Shown in pieces: positions 1 to 8,616 of a stretch of 41,340 nucleotides of DNA. Source of the DNA: Gemmatimonadota bacterium. Its GTDB lineage: Bacteria; Gemmatimonadota; Gemmatimonadetes; Gemmatimonadales; GWC2-71-9. Made by a program: the position numbers and the translations under genes. The notes below the pieces were generated by a model. That model was not told where the DNA came from and did not search any database. It saw only the letters and a program-made list of their open reading frames with translations. The DNA lies in NCBI GenBank assembly GCA_016794805.1, contig JAEUJI010000048.1:1-41340 (forward strand), read 5' to 3'. How positions within the stretch are numbered: position 1 is the stretch's first letter; every line of letters starts with the position of its first letter.

Positions 1-1
1 G

Positions 2-663
2 CAGGCCATTCTCGAGGAGCATGGCCGGGTGGACGCGCCCGTCGCCCACGGGCTCCTCGACAAGACCTTCGGCCCGGCCACCGTCTCGGCGCAGCGGGTG
101 GTGACCGGGACCGTGGAGGAGGTGACCCTGCGGCTGCGCGAATACCTGGAGCGGGAGGAGGTACTCACCATCCAGCGGGAGCAGCCGGGGCGCATCACCT
201 GGGAGCCGCTCCGCGGCATCGAGGCCGTGCTGCGCCGCTCCACCGCCGCGTTCGGCGGCCGCAAGGCGCTGATGCTCAACAATGCTCACCTGGTGACGGC
301 CACGGTCACCGCCCTCGAACCGGGCTACTGCCACGTGAACCTGACCGCCGACCTCGGCAGTACCAGGCAGGGGTTCATCATCGGCGTTGCGGCCACGGGC
401 TTCGTCGGCGGGAGCGCGGCGGTGATCCTCGCCGTGCTCTCCCCGCTGGCGTGGCTGCCCGCCGCTCCGCTGGTCCTCGCCGCGGGGATCGGCTACGTGG
501 TGAAGGGCCAGTACCGGCCCGCGGCCGCGCGCGCGCTGCTCGGGGTGGAGCGGGCACTGGACCATGTGGAGCGAGGCAAGATCAAGCCGGCGCACCAGCT
601 GGGGCCCGGCGCACCCGGGGTGCTCGGGGCGATCGTCGAGGAAGTGCGAAGGGCGCTCAAGCC

Positions 664-667
<4 letters not shown>
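2..667 (+). CDS. Membrane-associated hypothetical protein (5' end outside window)
   Basis: The frame is open to the left edge, so the gene probably starts upstream; a GTG at 29 is the first possible start inside the window. The visible part is about 220 residues. The N-terminal half is soluble. The middle carries two adjacent hydrophobic stretches (roughly residues 115-160 counted from the GTG) that could form a membrane hairpin, followed by a short basic and acidic tail. I do not recognise the family. The stop overlaps the start of the next gene (ATGA at 664-667), so the two are probably translationally coupled. No function can be assigned. Confidence 0.7.
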
Positions 668-1542
<875 letters not shown>

Positions 1543-1602
1543 AGGGCAGGGGCGGAGCTGGTGGGCGTACGGAACCGAACTCACATTGAATCCCAGGGCC
1601 CC

Positions 1603-2076
1603 GTGACACGACGCATCCTGCTGCTCCTGCTCCTCACCGCCTGCAGCCCCTTCACCACCCGTCCCTATTTTCCCCCGGTGACCGGCGCCGCCCAGGCGGA
1701 GATCGAACTGGACCAGGAGGACGCGACGGAGACGCTCGCGGCGGTGCTCCGATCCGATTCGCTCCCCGTGACCCGGGTGGAGCTGCGGGACGGCTACATC
1801 GAGACCGCCTGGTTCGACGCCGCCACCAAGGCGCCCACCGGCTCCCGGCGTCTCGGCCCCGACGTGGTCCAGATCCGGGCCTGGGTGGACCCGAGCCGAC
1901 AGGGCTACAGCGTGCTCACCGTCGAGACCGTCTACCGCCCCCTCGCCGACCCGAGCCTCTCCCCGCGCGACCTCGACCGCCAGGTTCCACCGGACCATGT
2001 CGTCGGCAAGCGGGTCGCCGAGATCGTCACCGAACTGGCCCGGCTCTACTCCAGTGAGGCGCCGCCGGCGCCGTGA
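1603..2076 (+). CDS. Putative lipoprotein, unknown function
   Basis: A short exported protein of 157 residues. The GTG at 1603 gives a classic lipoprotein signal: two arginines, a run of leucines and a lipobox LLTAC, with the lipidated Cys at about residue 12. A GTG at 1561 in the same frame would push the signal inward and is less likely. After the signal comes a mixed alpha/beta domain with regularly spaced acidic and Val/Leu strands (for example VTRVELRDGYIETAWFD), which could be a small envelope scaffold domain. I do not recognise the family. The next gene begins 9 bp after the stop, so the two are likely co-transcribed. Confidence 0.75.
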   Translation: MTRRILLLLLLTACSPFTTRPYFPPVTGAAQAEIELDQEDATETLAAVLRSDSLPVTRVELRDGYIETAWFDAATKAPTGSRRLGPDVVQIRAWVDPSRQGYSVLTVETVYRPLADPSLSPRDLDRQVPPDHVVGKRVAEIVTELARLYSSEAPPAP

Positions 2077-2085
2077 GGGGCTGAC

Positions 2086-3174
2086 GTGGAAGCCTCCACC
2101 GCTCCGGCCGCCGTGCGAGAGGCGTCACCCGGGGTGGATGCCGGATCGGACTGGGTGTTCTGCCGGGCCATCCTCCCGCGGGTCTCCCGCACCTTTGCGC
2201 TCGGCATCCGGCTCTTGCCGGTGGAGCTGTCGCGTCCGGTGGCGGTGGCGTACCTGATTTGCCGGATCGCGGACACTGCGGAGGACCATCCCGCCCTCTC
2301 CGTGGACGCGCGCCGCGCCCTGCTGGCAGAGGTGGACCGGGCTCTCGGTGATCCGTCGGCAACCTTTACCGGCATCCGGGCCGTGACCTGGCCCGATGAC
2401 CTCGACCTCGGCGGCCTGATGGGGGGGGCGGACCGGGTGCTGCGGGAGTTCCGGCGGCTCCCAGCCGGGGACCAGGCGGCAGTGACGCCGTGGGTGCAGG
2501 AGATGGTACGGGGCATGGCCAGCTGCCTGCGCCCACCCAGCGGCGGCCCGGCGCCGCTCCTCGATACCCTGGCGGACCTCCGCCGCTACTGCTGGTATGT
2601 GGCGGGCACGGTCGGCCACCTGCTCACGGCTCTCTTCACCCGCCACATCGGCGGCATCGGCGCCGCCCGCCTGGAACGGCTGGAGCGGCTGGCGCCGCAG
2701 TTCGGGCTGGGCCTCCAGCTCACCAACATCATCCGGGATATCGCCGACGATCACCGCCACGGCCGGAGCTTCATCCCGGTCGAGCTGTGGCGGGGGGCGG
2801 GGATCGCCCCCGAGCAGTTCGGGGCACCCGAAGCGGCCCGGCAGGCATGGGCTATGGTGGCGCCGCTCCTGGCCGAGACGGAGCGCTGCCTCGAGGATGC
2901 GCTCGACTACTCAACCGCCCTCCCCCGCCACGCCATCCGGGTGCGGGTGTTCTGCCTGACCAGCCTCTTCTTCGCCTGCCGGACGATTGCCCTGATCCAC
3001 GCCCAGCCGGCCCGGCTGGTCCGGGGTGACCGGATCAAGATGCCGCGCGGCGAGGTCTACGCGATCCTGCTCGCCACCGCGCTGCTTGCCCCCTGTAACT
3101 GGGCGCTCCGGCTCTACTACCGGTGGCTGATCGGCGGGCCGCGCCCCGGCGCGGCCGCGCTGGACCGGCCGTGA
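2086..3174 (+). CDS. Squalene/phytoene synthase family protein, squalene synthase-like
   Basis: Predicted head-to-head condensation of two prenyl diphosphates. The two Mg-diphosphate-binding motifs are intact: DTAED at residues 63-67 and DIADD at 218-222 within QLTNIIRDIADD. The segments SRTFALGIRLLP and YCWYVAGTVGHLLT match squalene synthases (farnesyl-diphosphate farnesyltransferase type) better than HpnC/HpnD or CrtB. The C-terminus ends in a hydrophobic segment (LLATALLAPCNWALRLYYRWLIGG region) resembling the membrane anchor of squalene synthases. Length is 362 residues. The GTG start at 2086 follows the lipoprotein stop by 9 bp, and the stop overlaps the next GTG (GTGA at 3171-3174). No hopanoid or other isoprenoid genes are adjacent, so the product (squalene, dehydrosqualene or phytoene) is uncertain. 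Confidence 0.85.
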   Translation: MEASTAPAAVREASPGVDAGSDWVFCRAILPRVSRTFALGIRLLPVELSRPVAVAYLICRIADTAEDHPALSVDARRALLAEVDRALGDPSATFTGIRAVTWPDDLDLGGLMGGADRVLREFRRLPAGDQAAVTPWVQEMVRGMASCLRPPSGGPAPLLDTLADLRRYCWYVAGTVGHLLTALFTRHIGGIGAARLERLERLAPQFGLGLQLTNIIRDIADDHRHGRSFIPVELWRGAGIAPEQFGAPEAARQAWAMVAPLLAETERCLEDALDYSTALPRHAIRVRVFCLTSLFFACRTIALIHAQPARLVRGDRIKMPRGEVYAILLATALLAPCNWALRLYYRWLIGGPRPGAAALDRP

Positions 3175-4880
3175 GTGCCCCGGGCGTCCCGGCGCTCCAC
3201 ACCGAGCCGCGGATACGTGCCGCCTACTCCGAAGGCGCGGGGATCTATCGCGTGGTGCCACAGGCGGTGGCGCTCCCCGCGTCCGTGGAGGACCTCACAG
3301 CACTGGTGCGGTGGGCCCGCCAGACCGGCGCCCCTCTCACTGCGCGCGGGGCCGGCAGCGGGATTCCGGGAAACGCGGTAGGCTCCGGGGTGCTGGTGGA
3401 CCTTCGGGAACGGATGCCCCGCCGGCTCGACCTCGATGCCGCCGGCGCCACCGCCATCACCAGTGCCAACATCACCCAGCGGGAACTGAACGAGGCCGCC
3501 CTTCCCCACGGGCTCCGCCTCCCCCCCGACCCCTCGAGCAGCCGGTGGGCCACCCTTGGCGGCATGGTCGCCACCAATGCCGCTGGCGCGCGCACGGTGC
3601 GGTATGGGCCGGCCCGGGCGTGGGTGGCGGGGCTGGAGATCGTCACCGCCGACGGCGAGGTGGGGTGGGTGGAACGGGAAGGGAGGACGACCGGACGGCG
3701 AGACGACGGGACGCTGGCCGCCGTTCGAAGGTTCAGGCGGGAGGCCGCGCCGGCGATCCGGGCCGCCGCGGACCTGGTCCGGGCACGGTTCCCCAAGGTC
3801 CGGAAGAACACCGCGGGCTATGCCCTGGACCGGTGGCTCGAGTCTGGCGATGACCTGGACCTCCTGATCGGCTCCGAGGGGACCCTGGCGTTCATCACCA
3901 CGATCCGGTGGCGGCTGGCGCCGATCGCGCGGGCCCGGACCGGACTGCGGATCTCGCTCCGGTCGCTCGACGACCTGGAAGAAGCGGTGCGCGCGCTGGT
4001 GGCGCTCGACCCCTCCGCAGTGGAGCTGCTCGACCGGACCTTCCTGGATCTGGTGGGCTCGGCGGCTGGTGGGCTCGGCGGCTCGGCCGATCGGACGGCG
4101 ACCGAGCCGCCGAGCCGCCGAGCCGCCGAGGCAATCCTGCTTGTTGAATTCGAACGGGAGTCCGACACCGCCGCCCGGGGCGTGGTCGGGGACGCGGTCC
4201 GGGCGGTGGGCGGCCTCGCCACCGACGTGGAGACCGCCCTCAACGCCGAGGAGGAGCACCGGCTCTGGGCGCTGCGTCACGCGGCGAGCCCGATCCTGGC
4301 CAGCCTGCCGCCGGGGCGGCGCTCGCTGCAGGTGATCGAGGATGGCTGCGTGCCCCTCCCCCGGCTGGGCGAGTATGTGCGGGCCATCCGTGACGCCGCG
4401 GCGCGGCAGGAGATCGCCGTGGTGATCTTCGGGCACGCGGGGGACGGCAACGTGCACGTGAACGCGCTGCCGGAGGTCGGACGCCCCGACTGGCTCACCC
4501 GGGTGGGGGAGCTGTACCGGGAGGTCAGCGACGCGGCGATCCGGCTGGGCGGCACCGTCAGCGGCGAACACGGCGACGGCCGGCTGCGGGCGCCGCTGCT
4601 CGAGGCCCAGTACGGTCCCGAGGTCATGGCCCTGATGCGCGGGGTCAAGACGGCGTTCGATCAGGATGGTATCTTGAACCCCGGCGTGAAGCTCGAAGCC
4701 GGGCTCGCCCCCCTTGCCGCGCTCAAGCTGGGCCCCGACGCCGCCCCGATTCCGGACGATATCGGCCGGGCGCTCCGGGAGATCGAGCGGACCGGGGGGT
4801 ACGCCAGGAGCCGGATGGAGATCGCTGGTACAGCCGGGGAAACGGGGAAGCGGGGAAACGGGGCCGTGGAGCCTGTCTGA
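3171..4880 (+). CDS. FAD-binding oxidoreductase, GlcD / D-lactate dehydrogenase type
   Basis: FAD-linked oxidation of a 2-hydroxy acid (glycolate, D-lactate or 2-hydroxyglutarate are family substrates). The N-terminal FAD_binding_4 domain has ARGAGSGIPGNAVGSGVLVDL (about residues 60-80) and GGMVATNAAGARTVRYG. The C-terminal FAD-oxidase domain has GHAGDGNVHVNALPE and SGEHGDGRLRAPLLEAQYGPE, and ends near GILNPGVKLE. There is no C-terminal iron-sulfur domain, so an electron-acceptor partner would be separate. GTG at 3171 overlaps the upstream stop. Two oddities appear. About 25 residues rich in Ala/Gly/Arg (from DNA 4056-4131) interrupt the linker between LLDRTFLDLV and ILLVEFE. The last ~15 residues (GETGKRGNG...) are translated from a GGGGAAACGG repeat. 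Both look like repeat insertions that kept the frame. Confidence 0.85.
   Translation: MSAPGVPALHTEPRIRAAYSEGAGIYRVVPQAVALPASVEDLTALVRWARQTGAPLTARGAGSGIPGNAVGSGVLVDLRERMPRRLDLDAAGATAITSANITQRELNEAALPHGLRLPPDPSSSRWATLGGMVATNAAGARTVRYGPARAWVAGLEIVTADGEVGWVEREGRTTGRRDDGTLAAVRRFRREAAPAIRAAADLVRARFPKVRKNTAGYALDRWLESGDDLDLLIGSEGTLAFITTIRWRLAPIARARTGLRISLRSLDDLEEAVRALVALDPSAVELLDRTFLDLVGSAAGGLGGSADRTATEPPSRRAAEAILLVEFERESDTAARGVVGDAVRAVGGLATDVETALNAEEEHRLWALRHAASPILASLPPGRRSLQVIEDGCVPLPRLGEYVRAIRDAAARQEIAVVIFGHAGDGNVHVNALPEVGRPDWLTRVGELYREVSDAAIRLGGTVSGEHGDGRLRAPLLEAQYGPEVMALMRGVKTAFDQDGILNPGVKLEAGLAPLAALKLGPDAAPIPDDIGRALREIERTGGYARSRMEIAGTAGETGKRGNGAVEPV
4056..4131. repeat. GCCGAGCC palindromic repeat, copy 1 (inside a gene)
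   Basis: Arms made of GGCTCGGCGGCTCGG-type units face GCCGAGCCGCCGAG-type units across a short spacer (about 4088-4100), giving a strong hairpin. The element is in frame within the FAD oxidoreductase and has no stop codon. Similar copies lie at 12059-12129, 16662-16731 and 22636-22668. Confidence 0.85.
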
Positions 4881-4951
4881 GGCTACGCCGATACCGTCGC
4901 TCGCCACCTGATTGCCCTATTCCCCGTCTCCCCGTTTCTCCGTTTCCCTTT
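4837..4951. repeat. GGGGAAACGG hairpin repeat, copy 1
   Basis: A purine arm of GGGGAAACGG-like units (about 4838-4868) and a pyrimidine arm of CCCCGTTTC-like units (about 4920-4951) flank the stop codon of the FAD oxidoreductase. The transcript could fold into a long G-rich/C-rich hairpin and may work as a terminator. The left arm encodes the last residues of the protein. Confidence 0.75.
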
Positions 4952-4969
4952 ACCCGTCAGCCCCGACCC

Positions 4970-5722
4970 ATGGACATCATCCAATCCCCCCGGATCACCC
5001 TCCTCGCCCGGCCCCAGTTCCTGGAGCCCGAGCATCTCCCGGTGCAGTGGAAGGGGGACAGCTCGGACGGCGAGAAGCTGGCGGAGTTCGCCGGCCGGAT
5101 CTGCTACATGAGCCAGCACAATCCGGCGGGCCGGACCACGGCGGATTACCTGGAGAACATCCTGCGGCAGGGGCACGGCTCGGTGTTCGAGCACGCCGTG
5201 TACGTCCTGCTCATCGAGGGGATCAGCCGCTCCTGCAGCCATGAACTGGTGCGCCACCGGGCGGGGTTCGGGTACTCCCAGCTCTCCCAGCGGTACGTGG
5301 ACGAGTCCCACGCGGCCTTCGTCATGCCCCCGGCGATCATCGGGGATGCGATGCTGGAGCGGGAGTGGACCGGCCAGGTCCAGGCGGCGCAGCAGGCCTA
5401 CGTCCAGGCGGTGGACCACCTGATGGAGAAGTACAGCTGGGTGGAGGACAAGGTCCACCGGCGGAAGATGTCCCGGGAGGCGGCGCGGAGCGTCCTGCCC
5501 AACGCCACCGAGGTGAAGATCGTGGTGAGCGCCAATATCCGGGCCTGGCGCACGATGCTGGAGCTGCGGCTGGGGGAGGGGGCGGAACTGGAGATCCGGC
5601 GCATGGCGATCGGCTGCCTGCGGGCGCTCAAGGCGGAGGCCCCCTCGTTCTTCGCCGATTTCGAGATCTACAAGGCGGGAGACGGGACGGAGGCCGGACG
5701 GGTGGGGTATCACAAGGTCTGA
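4970..5722 (+). CDS. thyX: FAD-dependent thymidylate synthase ThyX
   Basis: Converts dUMP to dTMP using FAD and methylenetetrahydrofolate. The 250-residue length is typical. Early motifs ICYMSQHNPAGRT and HGSVFEHAVYVLLIEG are characteristic. The ThyX signature is present as RHRAGFGYSQLSQRYV; it has one residue more between RHR and the second Ser than the textbook RHRX7S form, although the QLSQRYV half is standard. Later segments YSWVEDKVHRRKMSREAARSVLPNATEVKIVVSANIRAW supply the conserved Arg that binds the substrate phosphate. No strong ribosome binding site precedes ATG 4970. It is flanked on both sides by GGGGAAACGG-type repeats, so it is probably transcribed alone. Confidence 0.95.
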   Translation: MDIIQSPRITLLARPQFLEPEHLPVQWKGDSSDGEKLAEFAGRICYMSQHNPAGRTTADYLENILRQGHGSVFEHAVYVLLIEGISRSCSHELVRHRAGFGYSQLSQRYVDESHAAFVMPPAIIGDAMLEREWTGQVQAAQQAYVQAVDHLMEKYSWVEDKVHRRKMSREAARSVLPNATEVKIVVSANIRAWRTMLELRLGEGAELEIRRMAIGCLRALKAEAPSFFADFEIYKAGDGTEAGRVGYHKV

Positions 5723-5730
5723 GTACCGCG

Positions 5731-5812
5731 AGCACGGGGAACGGATGACGGGGGCTCGCGGCATGCGACCCCCGTTCTTCGTTCCCCGTTCCCCGATCCC
5801 GATCCCCGTTCA
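5731..5812. repeat. GGGGAACGG hairpin repeat, copy 2
   Basis: CACGGGGAACGG on the left and TTCCCCGTTCCCCGAT-type units on the right surround the hairpin at 5748-5775. Same family as 4837-4951, 18208-18290 and 23231-23345. Confidence 0.7.
5748..5775 (+). terminator. Hairpin after thyX
   Basis: ACGGGGG (5748-5754) pairs with CCCCCGT (5769-5775), with an inner TCGC/GCGA stem and a GGCAT loop, 25 bp after the thyX stop and followed by TCTT. It is embedded in a GGGGAACGG repeat. Confidence 0.55.
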
Positions 5813-5833
5813 CCAAACTTCGCGGTCAAAGTT

Positions 5834-5886
5834 GCGAAAAAACTATTGTGTGTTTGGGAAGTGTTTCTTACTTTAGGTATGTAATC
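5834..5886 (+). promoter_or_regulatory. AT-rich promoter region of the ATP-grasp operon
   Basis: This 50-bp stretch is markedly AT-rich against a ~70% GC background. TTGGGA and GTATGT hexamers lie about 17 bp apart, a plausible -35/-10 pair. The downstream leader to the TTG start at 5967 is about 80-100 nt. It contains a 7-bp inverted repeat (GCGTCGG near 5899, CCGACGC near 5948) next to a run of T, which could affect translation or attenuation. Confidence 0.4.
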
Positions 5887-5966
5887 TGCAAGACACCGCG
5901 TCGGCTCGCTCCAGATGGGCGGCCTTTTTTACGAAGAACGCGGCGACCCGACGCAGAGAGGATCGT

Positions 5967-7070
5967 TTGGCAGTTCGCATAGGACTTGCCTTCAACCTGA
6001 GACCGGAAGCACCGGCTGCCACCGCCGGGGCCAGCATTGCCTCCCCCTCCACTTCCGGTTCCTCCCGCGATCTCCGCTACGACCTGCCCCAGCCTGATCT
6101 CTACGCCGAGTGGGATGAACCGGCGACGATCGACGCCGTTGAGCGCGCGCTCCGGCCGCTGGGCGAGGTCATCCGGCTCGAGGCGGTGGCCGACTTCCCC
6201 GCCAAGCTGGCCAGGGCGCGCCCCGATTTCGTCTTCAACATCGCCGAGGGGCTTTATGGGCCCAACCGCGAGGGGCACATCCCGGCGATCTGCGAGTTCA
6301 TGGGGGTGCCCTACAGCGCCTCGGACCCGCTGACCCTCTCCCTGGCGCTGCACAAGAGCCGCGCCAAGGAGATGCTCCAGCTCCGCGGGGTGCCGACCGC
6401 CCCCTTCATGCTGGCCCGGACCGTGGCGGATGCCCGGAGCTGCACCCTCCCCTTCCCGCTCTTCGCCAAGCCGGCGTTCGAGGGGTCGGGCAAGGGCGTC
6501 AGCGTGAAGAGCCTCTGCACCACCCGGAAGGAGCTGGTGAAGCAGGTGGATTACCTGCTCTCCACCTACCGGGAGCCGGTCCTGGTGGAGACCTACCTGC
6601 CGGGAGCGGAGTTCACCGTGGCCATCCTGGGCAACGGCAAGGACGCCCGCTGCCTCCCCATCGTGGGCATGCAGTTCAGCGAGCTCCCCGAGGGCGCCCC
6701 CCCGATCTACGGCTACGAAGCCAAGTGGATCTGGGACCGCCCCGACGACCCGCTGGAGATCTTCGAGTGCCCGGCGCGGGTGCCGGCTCGGCTCGCCAGC
6801 CAGATCCGGGCCGCGGCCCTGGGTGCCTATCACGCCCTCGACTGCCGCGACTGGTGCCGGGTGGACATCCGCTGTGACGCGGACGGGACCCCCAACGTGG
6901 TCGAGCTGAACCCCCTCCCCGGGATCCTCCCCGATCCCCGGGACAACAGCTGCTTCCCCAAGGCGGCGCGCGCGGCCGGCATGAGCTACGACGAGCTCCT
7001 CCGGACCGTGGCCGACATCGCCTGGCGGCGGATCAGCGGACGTTCACTCCTGGCAGAGGCGGCTGCGTGA
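5967..7070 (+). CDS. ATP-grasp ligase, D-Ala-D-Ala ligase-like (first of pair)
   Basis: A carboxylate-amine ligase fold. Visible elements are the N-terminal preATP-grasp motif FNIAEGLYGPNREGHIPAICEFMGVPYSAS (about residues 89-116), the ATP-binding segment LFAKPAFEGSGKGVS, and the metal-binding VVELNPLPGI near residue 312. Length (367 aa) matches the Ddl superfamily, but the N-terminus is extended by about 30 low-complexity residues. The start is TTG at 5967, preceded by GAGAGGA; no better start lies in frame. Its stop overlaps the GTG of a second ATP-grasp gene, and a GNAT acetyltransferase follows in the same way. A true cell-wall Ddl is usually single and sits with mur genes, so an amino-acid or dipeptide ligase role in a dedicated pathway is more likely. 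The substrate is unknown. Confidence 0.8.
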   Translation: MAVRIGLAFNLRPEAPAATAGASIASPSTSGSSRDLRYDLPQPDLYAEWDEPATIDAVERALRPLGEVIRLEAVADFPAKLARARPDFVFNIAEGLYGPNREGHIPAICEFMGVPYSASDPLTLSLALHKSRAKEMLQLRGVPTAPFMLARTVADARSCTLPFPLFAKPAFEGSGKGVSVKSLCTTRKELVKQVDYLLSTYREPVLVETYLPGAEFTVAILGNGKDARCLPIVGMQFSELPEGAPPIYGYEAKWIWDRPDDPLEIFECPARVPARLASQIRAAALGAYHALDCRDWCRVDIRCDADGTPNVVELNPLPGILPDPRDNSCFPKAARAAGMSYDELLRTVADIAWRRISGRSLLAEAAA

Positions 7071-8083
7071 AGGTTGCGGTTCTGTACGACGGCGGCTGGG
7101 ATGAATGGGACGCGAAGGACGTGGCGTCCGTCTGGGAGAGTGTCAAGGAAGTCCAGTCGGCCCTCCGGGGCCGCGGCTACGAGACCTGCTCCATCCCCGT
7201 CCGCGCCCCGAACGACTTCTCCTGGCTCCCCAAGGTCCGCCGCGCCGACGCCGTCTTCAATCTCTGCGAGGGGATCGGCGGACATTCGCGGTTCGAGGAC
7301 TTCGTGGTGGCCACCCTCGAGCTCACCGGCGTGCCCTACACCGGCTGCCGCCCTTGGGCGGTCAGCGTGGCCCACCGGAAGCACGTCGCCAACACCATCC
7401 TGGCCCGGAGCGGGACCCCGATCCCACCCTTCGTGGTCTGTGACGGCAACAAGATTCCCGCCGACCTCACCCTGCCGGTCATCGTGAAGCCGGCCGCCGA
7501 GGACGCCAGCGTCGGGATCGACGCCGGCTCGGTGGTCACCAGCAAGCGCGCGCTCCGGAAGCGGCTGGCGGAGACGGTGGAGCAGTGGGAGACGGTCCTG
7601 ATCCAGGAGTACGTGGCGGGGCGGGAGTTCAATATCGGCTTCGTCGGCGACCAGGTCCTCCCCATCGCCGAGCTCTGCTTCGACAACATGCCGGAGGGGA
7701 GCTGGCCCATTCTCACCTACGCCGCCAAGTGGGACGTGGGGAGCCCGGAGGACCTGGGCTCGGTGCCGGTCTGCCCCGCCGCGATCACCCCCGAGCTGCA
7801 GAAGCGGATGGTCATCGTCGCCCGGCAGGCGTGGGAGGAGCTGTGCGGCGCCGAAGGATATGGCCGGGTGGACCTCCGGGTGGACGCCGCGGGCCAGCCG
7901 TTCGTGCTCGAGGTGAACCCCAACCCCGACATCTCCGACTCCGCCGGCCTCTCCCGCATGGCCAAGGCCTTCGGCTGGGAATACGACGACCTGATCTGCC
8001 GCATCGTGGACGAGGCCCTCTCCCGCTCCAGCAGCCGCCAGGCCGCCGCCGCCCTGGTCGCCCCCGCGCTCCCGGCACAGTGA
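7067..8083 (+). CDS. ATP-grasp ligase, D-Ala-D-Ala ligase-like (second of pair)
   Basis: Second carboxylate-amine ligase, 338 aa. Motifs: VFNLCEGIGGHSRFEDFVVATLELTGVPYTG (about residues 62-92), the ATP-binding VIVKPAAEDASVGID, IQEYVAGREFNIGFVGD, and the metal-binding LEVNPNPDIS near residue 280. The GTG start at 7067 overlaps the previous stop, so translation is coupled. The two ligases are clearly related but diverged, which fits sequential or different substrates rather than a recent duplication. The next gene starts at GTG 8080 inside this stop. The trio could make and N-acetylate a small peptide or pseudopeptide; that is inference from order and overlap only. Confidence 0.8.
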   Translation: MKVAVLYDGGWDEWDAKDVASVWESVKEVQSALRGRGYETCSIPVRAPNDFSWLPKVRRADAVFNLCEGIGGHSRFEDFVVATLELTGVPYTGCRPWAVSVAHRKHVANTILARSGTPIPPFVVCDGNKIPADLTLPVIVKPAAEDASVGIDAGSVVTSKRALRKRLAETVEQWETVLIQEYVAGREFNIGFVGDQVLPIAELCFDNMPEGSWPILTYAAKWDVGSPEDLGSVPVCPAAITPELQKRMVIVARQAWEELCGAEGYGRVDLRVDAAGQPFVLEVNPNPDISDSAGLSRMAKAFGWEYDDLICRIVDEALSRSSSRQAAAALVAPALPAQ

Positions 8084-8607
8084 CCCCCCGCGTCGGGCCT
8101 CGTCTTCGGGACCTGACGAGCGCCGACGCGGGCCGCATCCTCGACATCACCCGCGCCACCGGCGTCTTCCGCGAGGAGGAGCTGGCCATCGCGGACGAGG
8201 TGTTCCACGACGCCGTGGCGCCCACCGGGCCGTCGGGGGGGTCTGCGGACCCCTCAAGGGGCCCCCACGAGGGGCGCCCCTACTATGCGTTGGGGGCCGA
8301 GGTGGATGGTGAACTGGTCGGCTGGATCTGCTGGGGGAAGACCCCCTGCACCGAGGGGACCTGGGATCTCTACTGGCTGGCGGTGGATCCGGCCGCCTAC
8401 CGGGGCGGGATCGCCAGCGCGCTGGTCACCGAAATGGAGCGCCGGCTCGCCGGAGTGGCCCGGCTCATCTCGGTGGACACCTCCGGCCGTCCCGACTACG
8501 GCCCCACCCGCGCCTTCTACCTTTCCCGTGGCTATCGCGATGTGGCCCGGGTCCCCGACTTCTACGCTCCCGGCGATGACCAGGTGATCTTCACCAAGGT
8601 GCTCTGA
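8080..8607 (+). CDS. GNAT-family N-acetyltransferase
   Basis: Acetyl-CoA-dependent acyl transfer to an amine is predicted. The 175-residue protein has the GNAT fold order: an N-terminal RLRDLTSADAGRILDITRATGVF helix, the strand LVGWICWG, then LYWLAVDPAAYRGGIASALVTEMERRL (motif A; the acetyl-CoA loop appears as YRGGIAS, a slight departure from Q/RxxGxG/A), and finally TRAFYLSRGYRDVARVPDFY. GTG 8080 overlaps the preceding ligase stop. Between strands, residues about 50-66 (GPSGGSADPSRGPHEGRP) are translated from a GC-rich palindrome at 8232-8281 and look like an in-frame insertion. It ends 9 bp from the convergent amidohydrolase gene. Confidence 0.85.
   Translation: MTPRVGPRLRDLTSADAGRILDITRATGVFREEELAIADEVFHDAVAPTGPSGGSADPSRGPHEGRPYYALGAEVDGELVGWICWGKTPCTEGTWDLYWLAVDPAAYRGGIASALVTEMERRLAGVARLISVDTSGRPDYGPTRAFYLSRGYRDVARVPDFYAPGDDQVIFTKVL
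8232..8281. repeat. GC-rich palindromic insert inside the GNAT gene
   Basis: GGGGGGGTCTGCGGACCCC followed by CAAGGGGCCCCCACGAGGGGCGCCCCT forms overlapping short inverted repeats with no stop in the coding frame. It differs from the other repeat families and only one copy is present here. Confidence 0.5.
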
Positions 8608-8616
8608 CCGGCCCGG

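Noticed and set aside
451-663. N-terminal extension of the 3-hydroxyacyl-CoA dehydrogenase
   Set aside because: The extra residues are Arg/Ala/Gly-rich, overlap the previous gene and precede a perfectly placed ATG at the NAD-binding strand.
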